Source: an uncultured Fibrobacter sp. (GTDB lineage Bacteria; Fibrobacterota; Fibrobacteria; Fibrobacterales; Fibrobacteraceae). Taken from it: 57,512 bases of DNA. The translations under genes and the position numbers were made by a program. Every line of letters begins with the position of its first letter. Positions within the stretch are counted from its first letter, which is position 1. The notes under the pieces are model-generated. The model had not been told where the DNA came from, did no database searches, and was given only the letters and a program-made list of their open reading frames with translations. Positions 17,816-26,213 of the stretch are shown in pieces. Location of the stretch: assembly GCA_946405515.1 (NCBI GenBank), contig CAMJHM010000008.1, positions 1-57,512 of the forward strand. Reading direction: 5' to 3'.

Positions 17816-18210
17816 AACGTTCCAAACGCCACTATCCAAAAACATATTGTCGTGGCGACTGCAAAAACTCCCATGACCGTACGTTCCTTGAGGCTTGTGC
17901 TGAAAAGGACTGTTGCCGTATAGAACGTGAGGTACAGCGCAAAGAAAAAGCAGAAAATGCGCGTAATCATGTAGGGAATGATTTCGGGCAAGACCCGCCC
18001 CGCGAAAAGCAGAATGAACAGGGCCACGAATTGCATCACGGTGGGGACGATGAACGCCCTGCGGATTTCCTTGGGAACGACTTTGTGCTTGGCGTTCATG
18101 GCATAATCACCGAGGGGTGCTCCACAACCGAGCGCAATATTCAAGGCAATAGAGGGTAAAAAAGTTATCGCGCCGACAATCGCCGCGACAAAAGAAATCG
18201 TTGCAATCAT
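17809..18210 (-). CDS. Small integral membrane protein, unknown
   Basis: This 133-residue protein is predicted to have four membrane helices (about 5-28, 55-72, 78-98 and 112-131), with a short polar loop (NAKHKVVPKEIRR) between the first two. I recognise no family. The last codons overlap the end of intergenic repeat element A. The start is the ATG at 18210, immediately after a terminator serving the upstream gene, so it is a separate transcription unit. Confidence 0.55.
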   Translation of the reverse strand: MIATISFVAAIVGAITFLPSIALNIALGCGAPLGDYAMNAKHKVVPKEIRRAFIVPTVMQFVALFILLFAGRVLPEIIPYMITRIFCFFFALYLTFYTATVLFSTSLKERTVMGVFAVATTICFWIVAFGTLY

Positions 18211-18221
18211 ACTGAAAAACT

Positions 18222-18266
18222 AAAAAAAATGACGCTTCCAGGTAAAGGAGGGGACCTGGAAGCGTC
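18222..18266 (-). terminator. Rho-independent terminator of the 18392-19873 gene
   Basis: A perfect 13-bp stem (18231-18243 with 18254-18266) has a 10-base loop and is followed on the minus strand by eight T. It is a strong terminator downstream of the minus-strand secreted-protein gene. Confidence 0.9.
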
Positions 18267-18391
18267 CGGGAATGTATGCTTGACTATAAATTACATATCC
18301 TAGAGGGGGTAAAGTGCCTTGTTGGGGGGTATTTCTGTTTACATGTGTAACCGCATCGCTTTTGTTTGAACGGTTTTTGCCTTTTTTCGCG

Positions 18392-19873
18392 TCAAAACGC
18401 CATTTTTGCCTGGATGTAGGCCCGTGCGGGGTGCATATCCCGTACACGGCTTTGCTTGAAGTCGACGATGAGCGAACATTCGAGCCAGTTGGACTTTATT
18501 TTGGCTTCGTTGCGCAAGGTGATTGCTTCCCGTGGGTCGCCTTTGGGTAAAATGACTGCCATCCGGAGCCGATTTTGTGGCTTTTCGATGTAGGCCATTC
18601 CCGCTTCCACACGAGGTTTGCCGAAGTCGCTCCGGTCGCCGTTTTCGTGCTTATATTTCACTTTTACGCCCGCGTCTATCGCGACAACGTTTTCAGTGCC
18701 GTGCTCCGAAATGACTTTACCCGCCAAATCGTCTTGCTTGCAGCGTGTTGTCGCATCTAGGCAGGTGGCGCTGATCTTGGCGTGGATTGCCCTTGGGCCG
18801 GTCTCTGCGGTAATCTTGAAACGTGCCCTTAGCGTGTCGGCATCGATGGGGGCGAAAAGGCTTGCGGTAGTGCCGAATTTTGTTCTGGTTTCCCCTGTTC
18901 CCGATAGGGTGATGTTCTGCGAGGCCCACAATTTGTTTTTTAGGATGGAGGAACTGAGCCGCGAGTATTCGGGAACTTGTGTGCCGTGGAAGTAGGCCGT
19001 GGTGTTCCAGAATATGAGGTAGTTCCGCTGGTGTTCCCGTGCTTGTTTAATCGTCTCGCGCGAGTGTATTTGCACTTTGACAATCGGCATGCTTTGGTGA
19101 ATCTGGTACCAGGCGGCAACATTTGCTTCGCTTGTGGTTGCCTGCAAAACGAACGCGTTGTTCTCGCGGATGTTCCAGTAGGTGGTGGCGATGTTGTTCT
19201 TGCTGTAAGTGAATTCGGCGTGGGCGCTTTTGGCCAAGGCTGTATCGAGTGAGCCTCCCAAAAGGAATGGCCCTAGCGGGATGTAGGCGACTGTCCCCAT
19301 GAGCGTGTCTATGGGAATCAGGCTGTGCTGCTCGCGTGTCGATATGTCGCCGAAGTGCGCCTCGTAGTGCTGGGCCCGGTAGGTGAGCAGGTTTTGTGAA
19401 CCCAGGCGTAGCCTGTACCGGTAGAATGTAATTTGGAGTTCCCTGCGCGTGCTAGCGGGGTTCCCTGTGGAATCGATTCGGGTTTTCCAGAGGGCGTAAC
19501 CATGTGGCGTGAGACTTGCTCCGTCATCTGCGCCTTTATCCGGATTATTTGAGGTTCCTTCGCGGGTGGATTTTTTCCTTGTTGTCTTTTTCTTGGGAGG
19601 GGGCGCTTCTGTGTCGGTACAGACTTCCTGCGCATAGACTTCTGCGAGTGCGCATGCCTCTTGCGTATTCCCCTCTTCGAGCAGGTTCAAGATGTCTTCG
19701 GCTTCGTCTTGAGAAATGATGCCGTTGTCCCACCAGTCGAACACGTCGGATTCGTCAATGCTTGTGGATTGCCCGTGGCAAAGGGATGCCGCCGCAAGGA
19801 GAAATGTGAATATGGATAGATGCGGTTTATGGATGTCTAGACTCAATTTTTTGCCTCCTGAGTCTATAGACAT
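18392..19873 (-). CDS. Secreted protein of unknown function with lysine-rich linker
   Basis: This 493-residue protein has a hydrophobic N-terminal segment (about residues 17-35, ending LCHGQS) that looks like a signal peptide after a longer polar start. A short helical acidic region with cysteines (about 40-90: WWDNGIISQDEAEDIL, EACALAEVYAQEVC) follows. Next comes a lysine/threonine-rich linker (PPPKKKTTRKKSTRE) and then a long region of alternating beta-strands. I recognise no family; it could be an outer-membrane or periplasmic beta protein. It has its own terminator at 18222-18266. Confidence 0.55.
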   Translation of the reverse strand: MSIDSGGKKLSLDIHKPHLSIFTFLLAAASLCHGQSTSIDESDVFDWWDNGIISQDEAEDILNLLEEGNTQEACALAEVYAQEVCTDTEAPPPKKKTTRKKSTREGTSNNPDKGADDGASLTPHGYALWKTRIDSTGNPASTRRELQITFYRYRLRLGSQNLLTYRAQHYEAHFGDISTREQHSLIPIDTLMGTVAYIPLGPFLLGGSLDTALAKSAHAEFTYSKNNIATTYWNIRENNAFVLQATTSEANVAAWYQIHQSMPIVKVQIHSRETIKQAREHQRNYLIFWNTTAYFHGTQVPEYSRLSSSILKNKLWASQNITLSGTGETRTKFGTTASLFAPIDADTLRARFKITAETGPRAIHAKISATCLDATTRCKQDDLAGKVISEHGTENVVAIDAGVKVKYKHENGDRSDFGKPRVEAGMAYIEKPQNRLRMAVILPKGDPREAITLRNEAKIKSNWLECSLIVDFKQSRVRDMHPARAYIQAKMAF

Positions 19874-19925
19874 TTGAAAAGCATTTTTTTTCCAGGGTCG
19901 GCCGTTCTTTTTCTATTTTTTACAT

Positions 19926-20690
19926 ATGGCTAAATCATCCTGGTCGAAAAAAGGGCCCGCTCGTGGGGCCAGTGCGTTGGGAAAGGACTTTGTCCCGCAC
20001 ATGAAGGCTCCGCGTACGGAATTCCCGTTGTTTAACGGCAAGCGCGTGACTCCGTCTTTGGCGGGGCTAGACAAACTCTTGCATTATTACGGCGTGGAAC
20101 TGCAGGGGAAAACGCTGGAGCAGATTTGGGAATTCCACCAGTTGCTGCGGGCGAACAACGACGATCAGGATTTGACTCGCCTCAACGCATTCGAAACGAT
20201 GGTGGAACGCCACTATGCGGACTGCACGCTCATCAACGCGTTTGTTCCCGAGTGGCCCGCCCGCATGATCGATGTGGGCAGCGGGGCCGGGTTCCCGGGC
20301 ATTCCGCTGAAACTCGTCAATCCCCAGATTCGCCTTACTTTGTGCGAACCGCGCCCGAACCGCATCAATTTTTTGAACATGGTTATCGAGAAGATGGGAC
20401 TCAAAGGCATTGACGTGTTTGGCCACAAGGTCACGAGCCGTAGCATGACGCTCCCCGTGGATGGTGTCATCAGCCGCGCTTTCGAATGGATGGAAAAAAC
20501 GTTGCCGCGTTTGGAAAATTCACTCAAGGTCGGTGGTCGCGTGTACTTTATGAAGGGCCCTGCCGTTGCCGACGAACTCAAGGTGTTCCACCCTGAAGAT
20601 TTTGGCTACAAGATTGTCGGCAAGCATTTCTACACAATACCCAACAGCACGCAAGAACGCGCTCTGATCATACTGGAACGTGTGGAGTAG
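19926..20690 (+). CDS. rsmG: 16S rRNA m7G methyltransferase RsmG
   Basis: This 254-residue protein carries the RsmG SAM-binding loop DVGSGAGFPGIPLKL (about residue 115), the ETMVERHYADC block before it, and ISRAFEWME near 180 where family members have the RA dipeptide. RsmG methylates N7 of G527 in 16S rRNA. The ~45-residue basic N-terminal extension (SSWSKKGPARGASALGK) is longer than in E. coli. A -10-like CTATTTTTTACA lies directly before the ATG, so the message may have little leader. Repeat element B begins right after the stop. Confidence 0.88.
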   Translation: MAKSSWSKKGPARGASALGKDFVPHMKAPRTEFPLFNGKRVTPSLAGLDKLLHYYGVELQGKTLEQIWEFHQLLRANNDDQDLTRLNAFETMVERHYADCTLINAFVPEWPARMIDVGSGAGFPGIPLKLVNPQIRLTLCEPRPNRINFLNMVIEKMGLKGIDVFGHKVTSRSMTLPVDGVISRAFEWMEKTLPRLENSLKVGGRVYFMKGPAVADELKVFHPEDFGYKIVGKHFYTIPNSTQERALIILERVE

Positions 20691-20840
20691 GCTCGAGAAT
20701 AGAGACTAGAGAATAGAGACTAGGGGCTAGTGAATAAGAATCACGCACTTCGTGCGTCAATATAAGACGGCAAAGCCGTGATATTTCTCCCTAGCCCCTA
20801 GCCCCTAGCCCCTAGATTCTAGATCCTAATCCCTAACCAC
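20691..20840. repeat. Intergenic CTAG-rich stem-loop element B with nested hairpins
   Basis: The left arm has two tandem GAGAATAGAGACTAG-like words ending ACTAGGGGCTAG. The right arm is CTAGCCCCTAG repeated, then CTAGATTCTAGATCCTAATCCC. The layout matches element A at 17.7 kb. In B, about 45 bases are inserted in the loop, carrying two small hairpins: ACGCAC-TTC-GTGCGT (20743-20757) and ACGGC-AAA-GCCGT (20767-20779). The tail (CTTCCTACTGTCTAC) resembles, in reverse complement, the repeat in the terminator at 48.6 kb. Confidence 0.65.
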
Positions 20841-21027
20841 TTCCTACTGTCTACTAGTACTCTCGCTACGCTCAAGTACCAAATGCTCGGCTCGGCCATG
20901 TTCAAGCAAGCTTGACCGCGGCACTCGCCTTACGCATTTGTCCTACTTCCTCTCGTCTCTCGTCTGTAGCCGCGAAGCGGCGTTCTCTCGTCTATCTCAC
21001 ACCTCAAAGCGAAGCGACCTCGCCCCC
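20841..21027. repeat. Intergenic palindrome-rich segment, related to the 39.2 kb element
   Basis: This is the rest of the 337-base gap between rsmG and the PorV-like gene; I see no gene. It contains GGCTCGGCCATG (20889-20900), the palindrome TCAAGC-AA-GCTTGA (20902-20915) and GGCACTCGCCTTA (20920-20932). The same order with a different central palindrome occurs at 39183-39230. Another hairpin, GCCGC-GAA-GCGGC, lies near 20970, and CTCGTCT words are repeated around it. Confidence 0.55.
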
Positions 21028-23217
21028 CTAGAACTTAAACAACATGCCGAAGCGCATCTGGCCGTCGCGCACGCCGTCGTTCTCGCCGACGTCTTTGATG
21101 GTCGCGAAGTCGAACTGCAACATGTCGCTGAGCATGAAGCCGAAACCGAAGTCGACTTCCTGGCGTTGGCCGGTCCGGTCGTACAGGTAACCGAGGCGGA
21201 GTGCAATTGTATTCGAGTAGATGAATTCGGTACCGACGTTAAACACACCCTGCAGTAGGGAATTCTTCGCGGTTTCTAGGCCCTTGGTGTTTTTCTTCTC
21301 AGGGTTCACGATGGATTTCCAACAGGCGATATAGAACGGTTCCGGGTTACCCTTGCTATCGTCGTAGATGGTTTCGCGGTTGTAGTCGGCTGCAATGGTC
21401 CAGCGGTAGTCAGCGAGAGAGAGCAGCTCGTAAGCAAGGCCGAGTCGCCATGTGAGCGGAATCGGGTCTTCGATGGTCTTGTCGACGTAGTAGACGCTCG
21501 GGCCGATGTTCGCAAGCACGAGTGCCAGGTTCAGCTTGTCAACGAGGAGGTTCTTCTTGAGGAGGCCGATGTCAAATGCGTAACCGAATGTCGTGGCTTC
21601 GTCTTCATCGGTAGAAGCGCCGGAACTCAGGTCGGAGTAGAAGAACTTGACGGAAAGGCCCAAGCCCCAGTCGTTCGGGAAGCGCGTACCGTAGCTGATG
21701 CCACCGACAATTTCAGAACTATTGTAGGCGACCAGGTCGTCTGCATCCACATCACCCGAAACAACGGTAGAACCGAAACTCACGAAATTCACGGAAAGGC
21801 CCAAAGTGCCCCAATCGTTGAGCGGGATGGTCATGCCGCCGTACAGGTGGTAAAGGTCGGGAATGTTGAGGATGGGCAGGAGCTTTTCGTAGAAGGCGAT
21901 TAACTGGTAGTCGGCATCCTTGAACTGTTCCATGCCGTTCGCGGTGCTGAACCACACGTCGTTGCCCTGCGGGAGTACAGCCCAGACCTTGTTGCTCGAA
22001 AGTCCGTTGCCGGAGTGGTAGTGCGTCCATTCGTCTTCGGACTTGACTTCGCCTTCTTGTTCGGCGGTGCCGCGTTCGAGTTCGGCCTTGCGCCCGCTTG
22101 CGGTGGCGTAGTCCGGCAGATGGCGCCATACGCCCTTGTCGGTAGCAATCCAGATGGCTCCCTTGCCATCGACAGAAATGTCGTTGATGTTGTTGTTCTC
22201 GAATTTGACCTGTTCCCACTTACGGAGCGTAAAGTGGCTGAGACCACCGGCGTGGGCGGCCCACACATGGCCAGAGCTGTCTACGGCGAGTGCGGTCGGC
22301 TTCAGGTCCATGATGCCGTCTTCTTCGTTGAACAGGCTCCAGCGGTCCTTGTCGTTCACGCTCTTCTTGGGAACGAGTCGGGCGATACCTGCGCCGTCGA
22401 CTGCGACATAGAGTTCCTTGCGCATTTCGGACCAGACAAGTGCGTTGATCTTTTGGCTCGGGAGCACTTTGCCCTTCTGCTCGAATCCGCCGTTACGGTA
22501 GACGAACAGACCATCGTCCGTACCAATCCAGACGGATGCGCCCTGGCTTGTGAGCGTGTTGACATGGTGGACGCCGAGTTCTTTCTCGTAGCTCTTCCAG
22601 GCCTTGCCGTCGAAGCGGAACAGTCCCTTGGGTGTACCGACCCAGAGCTTTTCCGTGCGGTCTTCGTAGAGAATTGCCGTGATGGTATCCTTGACGACGA
22701 GGTTCCAGGGAATGTTGACTTCGACGACGTGGGATTCGTCATCGGCATTTTTGATGTTGTTGAATTTCTTGACTTGGCGTGTGTATTCGTCGAGGCCGCG
22801 TTCGCTACCGACGAACACTCGCACAACGTCTTTGATTTTTGCGGTGCCCTGCAACGTCACGGAGTGGTAGTCCAACCACTGCTCGCTGTCGAACTTCAGG
22901 ATGCCGTTTGCCGTACCGGCCCAGAGTTCACTCTTGCTGAAAAATCCATTTTTTGAACGGGCGGTCATCTTTGTGAAGAAGGGCGCCTTCTTGGAATCGG
23001 CAGGGTAGGATATGCGCCATTCGTCGGCGAGAGGGCCGAAGGCCAGGCCGGCAGGGTTGTAATACATGGCCGTGGCATCGTCTGCGAGGGCGGCACCGAC
23101 TTCGCCCATACCGAGCTGTCTGGCACCGACAGGCATTTCAAGTGTGATAATCGCGGAACCCGCAGCAAAAGAGAGTGCGGGGATTAAAATAAGGGAACCA
23201 AGTAGTGACTTATGCAA
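21028..23217 (-). CDS. PorV/PorQ-like outer-membrane protein with inserted beta-propeller
   Basis: This 729-residue protein starts at a TTG at 23217, chosen because GGAGG lies 5 bases before it and a signal peptide follows at once (HKSLLGSLILIPALSFAAG). Residues ~22-60 (PVGARQLGMGEVGAALADDATAMYYNPAGLA) are typical of PorV/PorQ-type barrels linked to T9SS. Residues ~80-430 form repeated blades of the two-component-regulator-propeller type (WVGTPKGLFRFDGKAW, WIGTDDGLFVYRNGG, WIATDKGVWRHLP). The barrel resumes from ~460 and ends in MLFKF. The propeller insertion is unusual. It overlaps the upstream gene by 8 bases. Confidence 0.7.
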   Translation of the reverse strand: MHKSLLGSLILIPALSFAAGSAIITLEMPVGARQLGMGEVGAALADDATAMYYNPAGLAFGPLADEWRISYPADSKKAPFFTKMTARSKNGFFSKSELWAGTANGILKFDSEQWLDYHSVTLQGTAKIKDVVRVFVGSERGLDEYTRQVKKFNNIKNADDESHVVEVNIPWNLVVKDTITAILYEDRTEKLWVGTPKGLFRFDGKAWKSYEKELGVHHVNTLTSQGASVWIGTDDGLFVYRNGGFEQKGKVLPSQKINALVWSEMRKELYVAVDGAGIARLVPKKSVNDKDRWSLFNEEDGIMDLKPTALAVDSSGHVWAAHAGGLSHFTLRKWEQVKFENNNINDISVDGKGAIWIATDKGVWRHLPDYATASGRKAELERGTAEQEGEVKSEDEWTHYHSGNGLSSNKVWAVLPQGNDVWFSTANGMEQFKDADYQLIAFYEKLLPILNIPDLYHLYGGMTIPLNDWGTLGLSVNFVSFGSTVVSGDVDADDLVAYNSSEIVGGISYGTRFPNDWGLGLSVKFFYSDLSSGASTDEDEATTFGYAFDIGLLKKNLLVDKLNLALVLANIGPSVYYVDKTIEDPIPLTWRLGLAYELLSLADYRWTIAADYNRETIYDDSKGNPEPFYIACWKSIVNPEKKNTKGLETAKNSLLQGVFNVGTEFIYSNTIALRLGYLYDRTGQRQEVDFGFGFMLSDMLQFDFATIKDVGENDGVRDGQMRFGMLFKF

Positions 23218-23779
23218 GTTGCCTCCAATCGGGGACGTCGTAAGAGTTTCCGTGTGTGGGAATGACCGCTTTCCAATCTGCCTTGCTCTGGGTTTCCCAG
23301 GGATGCCTGGGCATGAGCTTGCAATCGCAACCCAGCACATAGGGCGGGAGGATTTCAGCGTGGTGGCGGATTTGTTCGCGGGTGATAAAATTGTCTTCGT
23401 CTACAAATTTGCAGTAGTTCTTGCCTTTGGGGCCTATCGCTATTCTATAGGTGGCAGTGCCGTTCTTGTCGCCTTCGTTGATGGTGCGGATGGTCTCTTC
23501 CATGGATTCGTTCCACTGGCGGATGAGATCTTCTCGCGACTCCGGAGTGAGGTCCTGCGTTTCGAGCCACGCTCTGAGCGAAGCTTCCGAGGGCTTGACC
23601 GCTATCAGACGCTCCTTTGCCGAACGGTTGACGACCGCATATTGCCCCGACACATCGATAATGGGTTTGGCTTCTTCTTTCTCGTCGGAATTGTGCACGA
23701 CAACATAGGCGCCTATGGCCGCCAGGATGAGCGACAATACTATAATCGCGATGACGATGATGACTGATAGCATATTCAA
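23210..23779 (-). CDS. Membrane-anchored protein of unknown function
   Basis: This 189-residue protein has one N-terminal membrane helix (about 3-26) and then a soluble, probably periplasmic, domain with conserved-looking cysteines (NYCKFVDED, LGCDCKLMPRHPW). I recognise no family. Its stop overlaps the TTG start of the PorV-like gene by 8 bases, and that gene's ribosome-binding site lies inside it. The two proteins are therefore translationally coupled and may act together. Confidence 0.55.
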   Translation of the reverse strand: MNMLSVIIVIAIIVLSLILAAIGAYVVVHNSDEKEEAKPIIDVSGQYAVVNRSAKERLIAVKPSEASLRAWLETQDLTPESREDLIRQWNESMEETIRTINEGDKNGTATYRIAIGPKGKNYCKFVDEDNFITREQIRHHAEILPPYVLGCDCKLMPRHPWETQSKADWKAVIPTHGNSYDVPDWRQLA

Positions 23780-23846
23780 TTCCGTTTATGGCGATTTCAA
23801 TACTCTCTAAAACTAGCATTTTCTATCTTGTGAGATAGGAGTTTTT

Positions 23847-25127
23847 ATGTCTAAAACAAATCTTTTTATTGTTTTGCTGCTTTCTTGTGTGGTTTGGGCT
23901 ATTCCGTATAAGGTTGAAACGATTAAAGAGGGCTCGGGCGATCCGATTCGTGCCGGTCAGTTGATAAAGGTTCATTACAAGGGCTTTTTGGCCGCGGACA
24001 GCGCGCTATTGCTAGCGCCTGCGGCGCCCCAGAAGGCTGAAATTGCTGAAAATGGCAAAAATAAGGCGGATACTGCTGCTGTGAAGGATTCCACTGGGGC
24101 GCCAGCGGATTCTTCCGAAGAATCCGCTCCCCGCGGCCCGTTCGCGAACACTTACGAGTCCGGTGAACCCCTTGAATTCAACATTGGCATGGGCCAGGTG
24201 ATTGTTGGTTGGGAAAAGGGGCTCATGGGGATGAAGGTGGGCGAAATCCGCAGGCTTTATGTCCCGTCGGAGATGGCTTATGGCGAAAATTCGCTAGATG
24301 GCATTCCTCCTAATAGCGACCTTCTTTTCGAAGTTGAACTTGTCCATGCTGATAAACCCATGGAACCGGATGCTTTCCCGAAGGATGTGAACAAACTAAA
24401 GTGGAAGAACCTCGCCAAGGGCCTTGAAATATACGACGAGAAGGCCGGCTCCGGGAAACCTGCCGTGGCCGCCACGGTGCTCAAGGTGCATTATACAGGG
24501 TGGATCCTTTCTGGCCGCAAGTTCGCCAGTTCCAAGGAACTCGGCAAACCGCTCGAGGTCACGCTTGGCGCAGGCAAGATGATCAAGGGCTGGGAGAAGG
24601 GCCTTGACGGCATGCGCGAAGGCGGCGTGCGCTGGCTCCGTGTGGCGCCTTCTATGGGTTATGGCGCTACGGCTTATTCTATGATTCCTCCGAATTCGAC
24701 ACTGGTTTTCCGCGTGGAACTTGTCTCTTCTGAGGTGGATCCCGAGGTGGCGGAACGTATGGATTTCTTCCCGGATACGGCTTCGCTCCAGTTGGAACCG
24801 GGCAGCGAGGGCTTGCGCTATGCAATTATCAAGCAGGGCGAGGGCGAACCGGCCAAGTCCGGCGACAAGGTGAGCGTCCATTATACGGGCTGGATGGTGA
24901 ACGGCTACAAATTCGACAGCTCGCGTGACCGTGGTCAGCCTTTTGGCTTTACACTGGGTGGCGGGAGCGTCATCCGCGGGTGGGAACTCGGTGTGCAGGG
25001 AATGTTGCCCGGCGAAAAGAGAATTCTCGTGATTCCTCCGGGACTGGGCTACGGGAGCCGCGGTGCCGGCCCGATTCCTGGCGGCGCTACGTTGATTTTC
25101 GCCGTCGAATACTTGGGAACGCGTTAA
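23847..25127 (+). CDS. Exported triple-domain FKBP-type peptidyl-prolyl isomerase
   Basis: This 426-residue protein has a signal peptide (1-18) and three FKBP domains: about 20-175, 190-300 and 325-426. Each keeps the (I/V)xGWE(K/L)G(L/V)xGM(xxG) active-site segment and the IPP(N/G) region. The first carries an extra ~60-residue Ala/Asp-rich insertion (about 48-110) in the loop after HYKGFL. FKBPs catalyse cis-trans isomerisation of prolyl bonds and help fold exported proteins. A single protein with three is uncommon and suits a cell exporting many large enzymes. It is divergent from the membrane-anchored protein gene. Confidence 0.88.
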   Translation: MSKTNLFIVLLLSCVVWAIPYKVETIKEGSGDPIRAGQLIKVHYKGFLAADSALLLAPAAPQKAEIAENGKNKADTAAVKDSTGAPADSSEESAPRGPFANTYESGEPLEFNIGMGQVIVGWEKGLMGMKVGEIRRLYVPSEMAYGENSLDGIPPNSDLLFEVELVHADKPMEPDAFPKDVNKLKWKNLAKGLEIYDEKAGSGKPAVAATVLKVHYTGWILSGRKFASSKELGKPLEVTLGAGKMIKGWEKGLDGMREGGVRWLRVAPSMGYGATAYSMIPPNSTLVFRVELVSSEVDPEVAERMDFFPDTASLQLEPGSEGLRYAIIKQGEGEPAKSGDKVSVHYTGWMVNGYKFDSSRDRGQPFGFTLGGGSVIRGWELGVQGMLPGEKRILVIPPGLGYGSRGAGPIPGGATLIFAVEYLGTR

Positions 25128-25157
25128 ATATTTAATTTTCCGTTGAGGATGGAGCAA

Positions 25158-25208
25158 CCCTTTTTGGTGACGCATGCTTGGTCATGTATCCCTGAAAAGG
25201 GCTTTTTT
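25158..25208 (+). terminator. Probable terminator of the FKBP gene
   Basis: CCCTTTT (25158-25164) can pair with AAAAGGG (25195-25201) across a ~30-base loop; CTTTTTT follows. The stem is short and the loop long, so the call is moderate. Confidence 0.45.
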
Positions 25209-25282
25209 ATCTATTTTTCGGTAGAAGTGTAATGCATCTGGTCCGTTGTGTGACTATCGTCACGCCCTACGTATCAGTGGTT

Positions 25283-25352
25283 TGGACAAAACATCCACAG
25301 AAAATGATATGAAGGGTAAACTTTTATAAGCATGAAAAAAATAACTTTATAG
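25283..25352 (+). promoter_or_regulatory. Dyad motif plus -10 element before the second TIGR02147 gene
   Basis: TGGACA-AAA-CATCCA lies at 25283-25297, and the -10-like TAACTTTATAG starts at 25342, 44 bases later. With that -10 the message would start almost at the ATG (25356), which fits the lack of a ribosome-binding site there. The same module precedes eight enzyme genes in the window. Confidence 0.6.
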
Positions 25353-25355
25353 ACG

Positions 25356-26213
25356 ATGGTTACTTTTTCTGACATAGCGGACTACCGCGACTTCTTGAAA
25401 TCCTACTACGACAGGCGGAAGGAAGAGATGCCTTTCTACTCGTACAGGATGATGGGCGATAAGCTGGGGCTGGATTCCAGTTACCTCTATCGCGTGCTCC
25501 AAAAGAAGCAGCACCTGCCGGCACATGCGTTGCCGTCGGCCAAAGATCTCCTGGACTTGTCGGGGCGTTCTGCGGAATACTTCGACCTTCTCTACTCTGC
25601 TGCCGTAAGCAAGGATAAAAGCAAGCACGACGAGCTGATGGCCAAGGCGCTCGCCTTGCGCGATGTCGATCGTCATAGCTTGGAGGCTGCCGAACTCAAG
25701 CTCCTGCGCAACTGGTGGATTCCCGCTGTCCGCGCCTACCTGGAACTGAATGGTGGCGTTGTCAATATCAAGCAGATTTCCCGTGACATTTGCCCGCCCA
25801 TTACCGAGGCCCAGGCCGAAGAGGCTATTGAAATTTTGAAGGAGGTGGGCCTGGTGAAGAAGCTTGCCTCGGGCAAGTTGGCCCTCACGGATGCCCACTT
25901 GACGGTCGGTGGCCCCGAAAAAGCCTCTGCCGTGCGAGAATTCCAGAAGCAAGTACTCGGTTTAGCCAGTGATGCTTTGGAAAATATCCCTGTAAACGAG
26001 CGAAATATTTCTACACTTACTTTGTCAGTTGACCAATCCTGCTTCGAAGACCTCGGGGATATGCTCCGGGAATTCCGCAGACTGGTGCAAAAACGTGTTG
26101 ACGAGGCGAAATCCCCGGATCGCGTTATGCAACTCTCGATGGCTTTTTACCCAGTTGCCCGCAAAGGAGACCTGGGTGCTTCGATGGGGGACGGACACAA
26201 GGAGTCAAAATGA
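25356..26213 (+). CDS. TIGR02147-family regulator-like protein (second copy)
   Basis: This 285-residue protein resembles the copy at 14370: N-terminal FSDIADYRDFLKSYYDRRKE, a helix-turn-helix-like segment SYRMMGDKLGLDSSYLYRVL (about 28-47), and the family tail NISTLTLSVDQ ... FYPVARKGD. It lies at the head of the hemicellulase locus. Its own upstream region carries the motif shared by the enzyme genes, so it is a candidate (autoregulated) regulator of them; this is inference. Its stop overlaps the following lipoprotein gene by 4 bases. No ribosome-binding site is visible, and the message may be leaderless. Confidence 0.85.
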   Translation: MVTFSDIADYRDFLKSYYDRRKEEMPFYSYRMMGDKLGLDSSYLYRVLQKKQHLPAHALPSAKDLLDLSGRSAEYFDLLYSAAVSKDKSKHDELMAKALALRDVDRHSLEAAELKLLRNWWIPAVRAYLELNGGVVNIKQISRDICPPITEAQAEEAIEILKEVGLVKKLASGKLALTDAHLTVGGPEKASAVREFQKQVLGLASDALENIPVNERNISTLTLSVDQSCFEDLGDMLREFRRLVQKRVDEAKSPDRVMQLSMAFYPVARKGDLGASMGDGHKESK

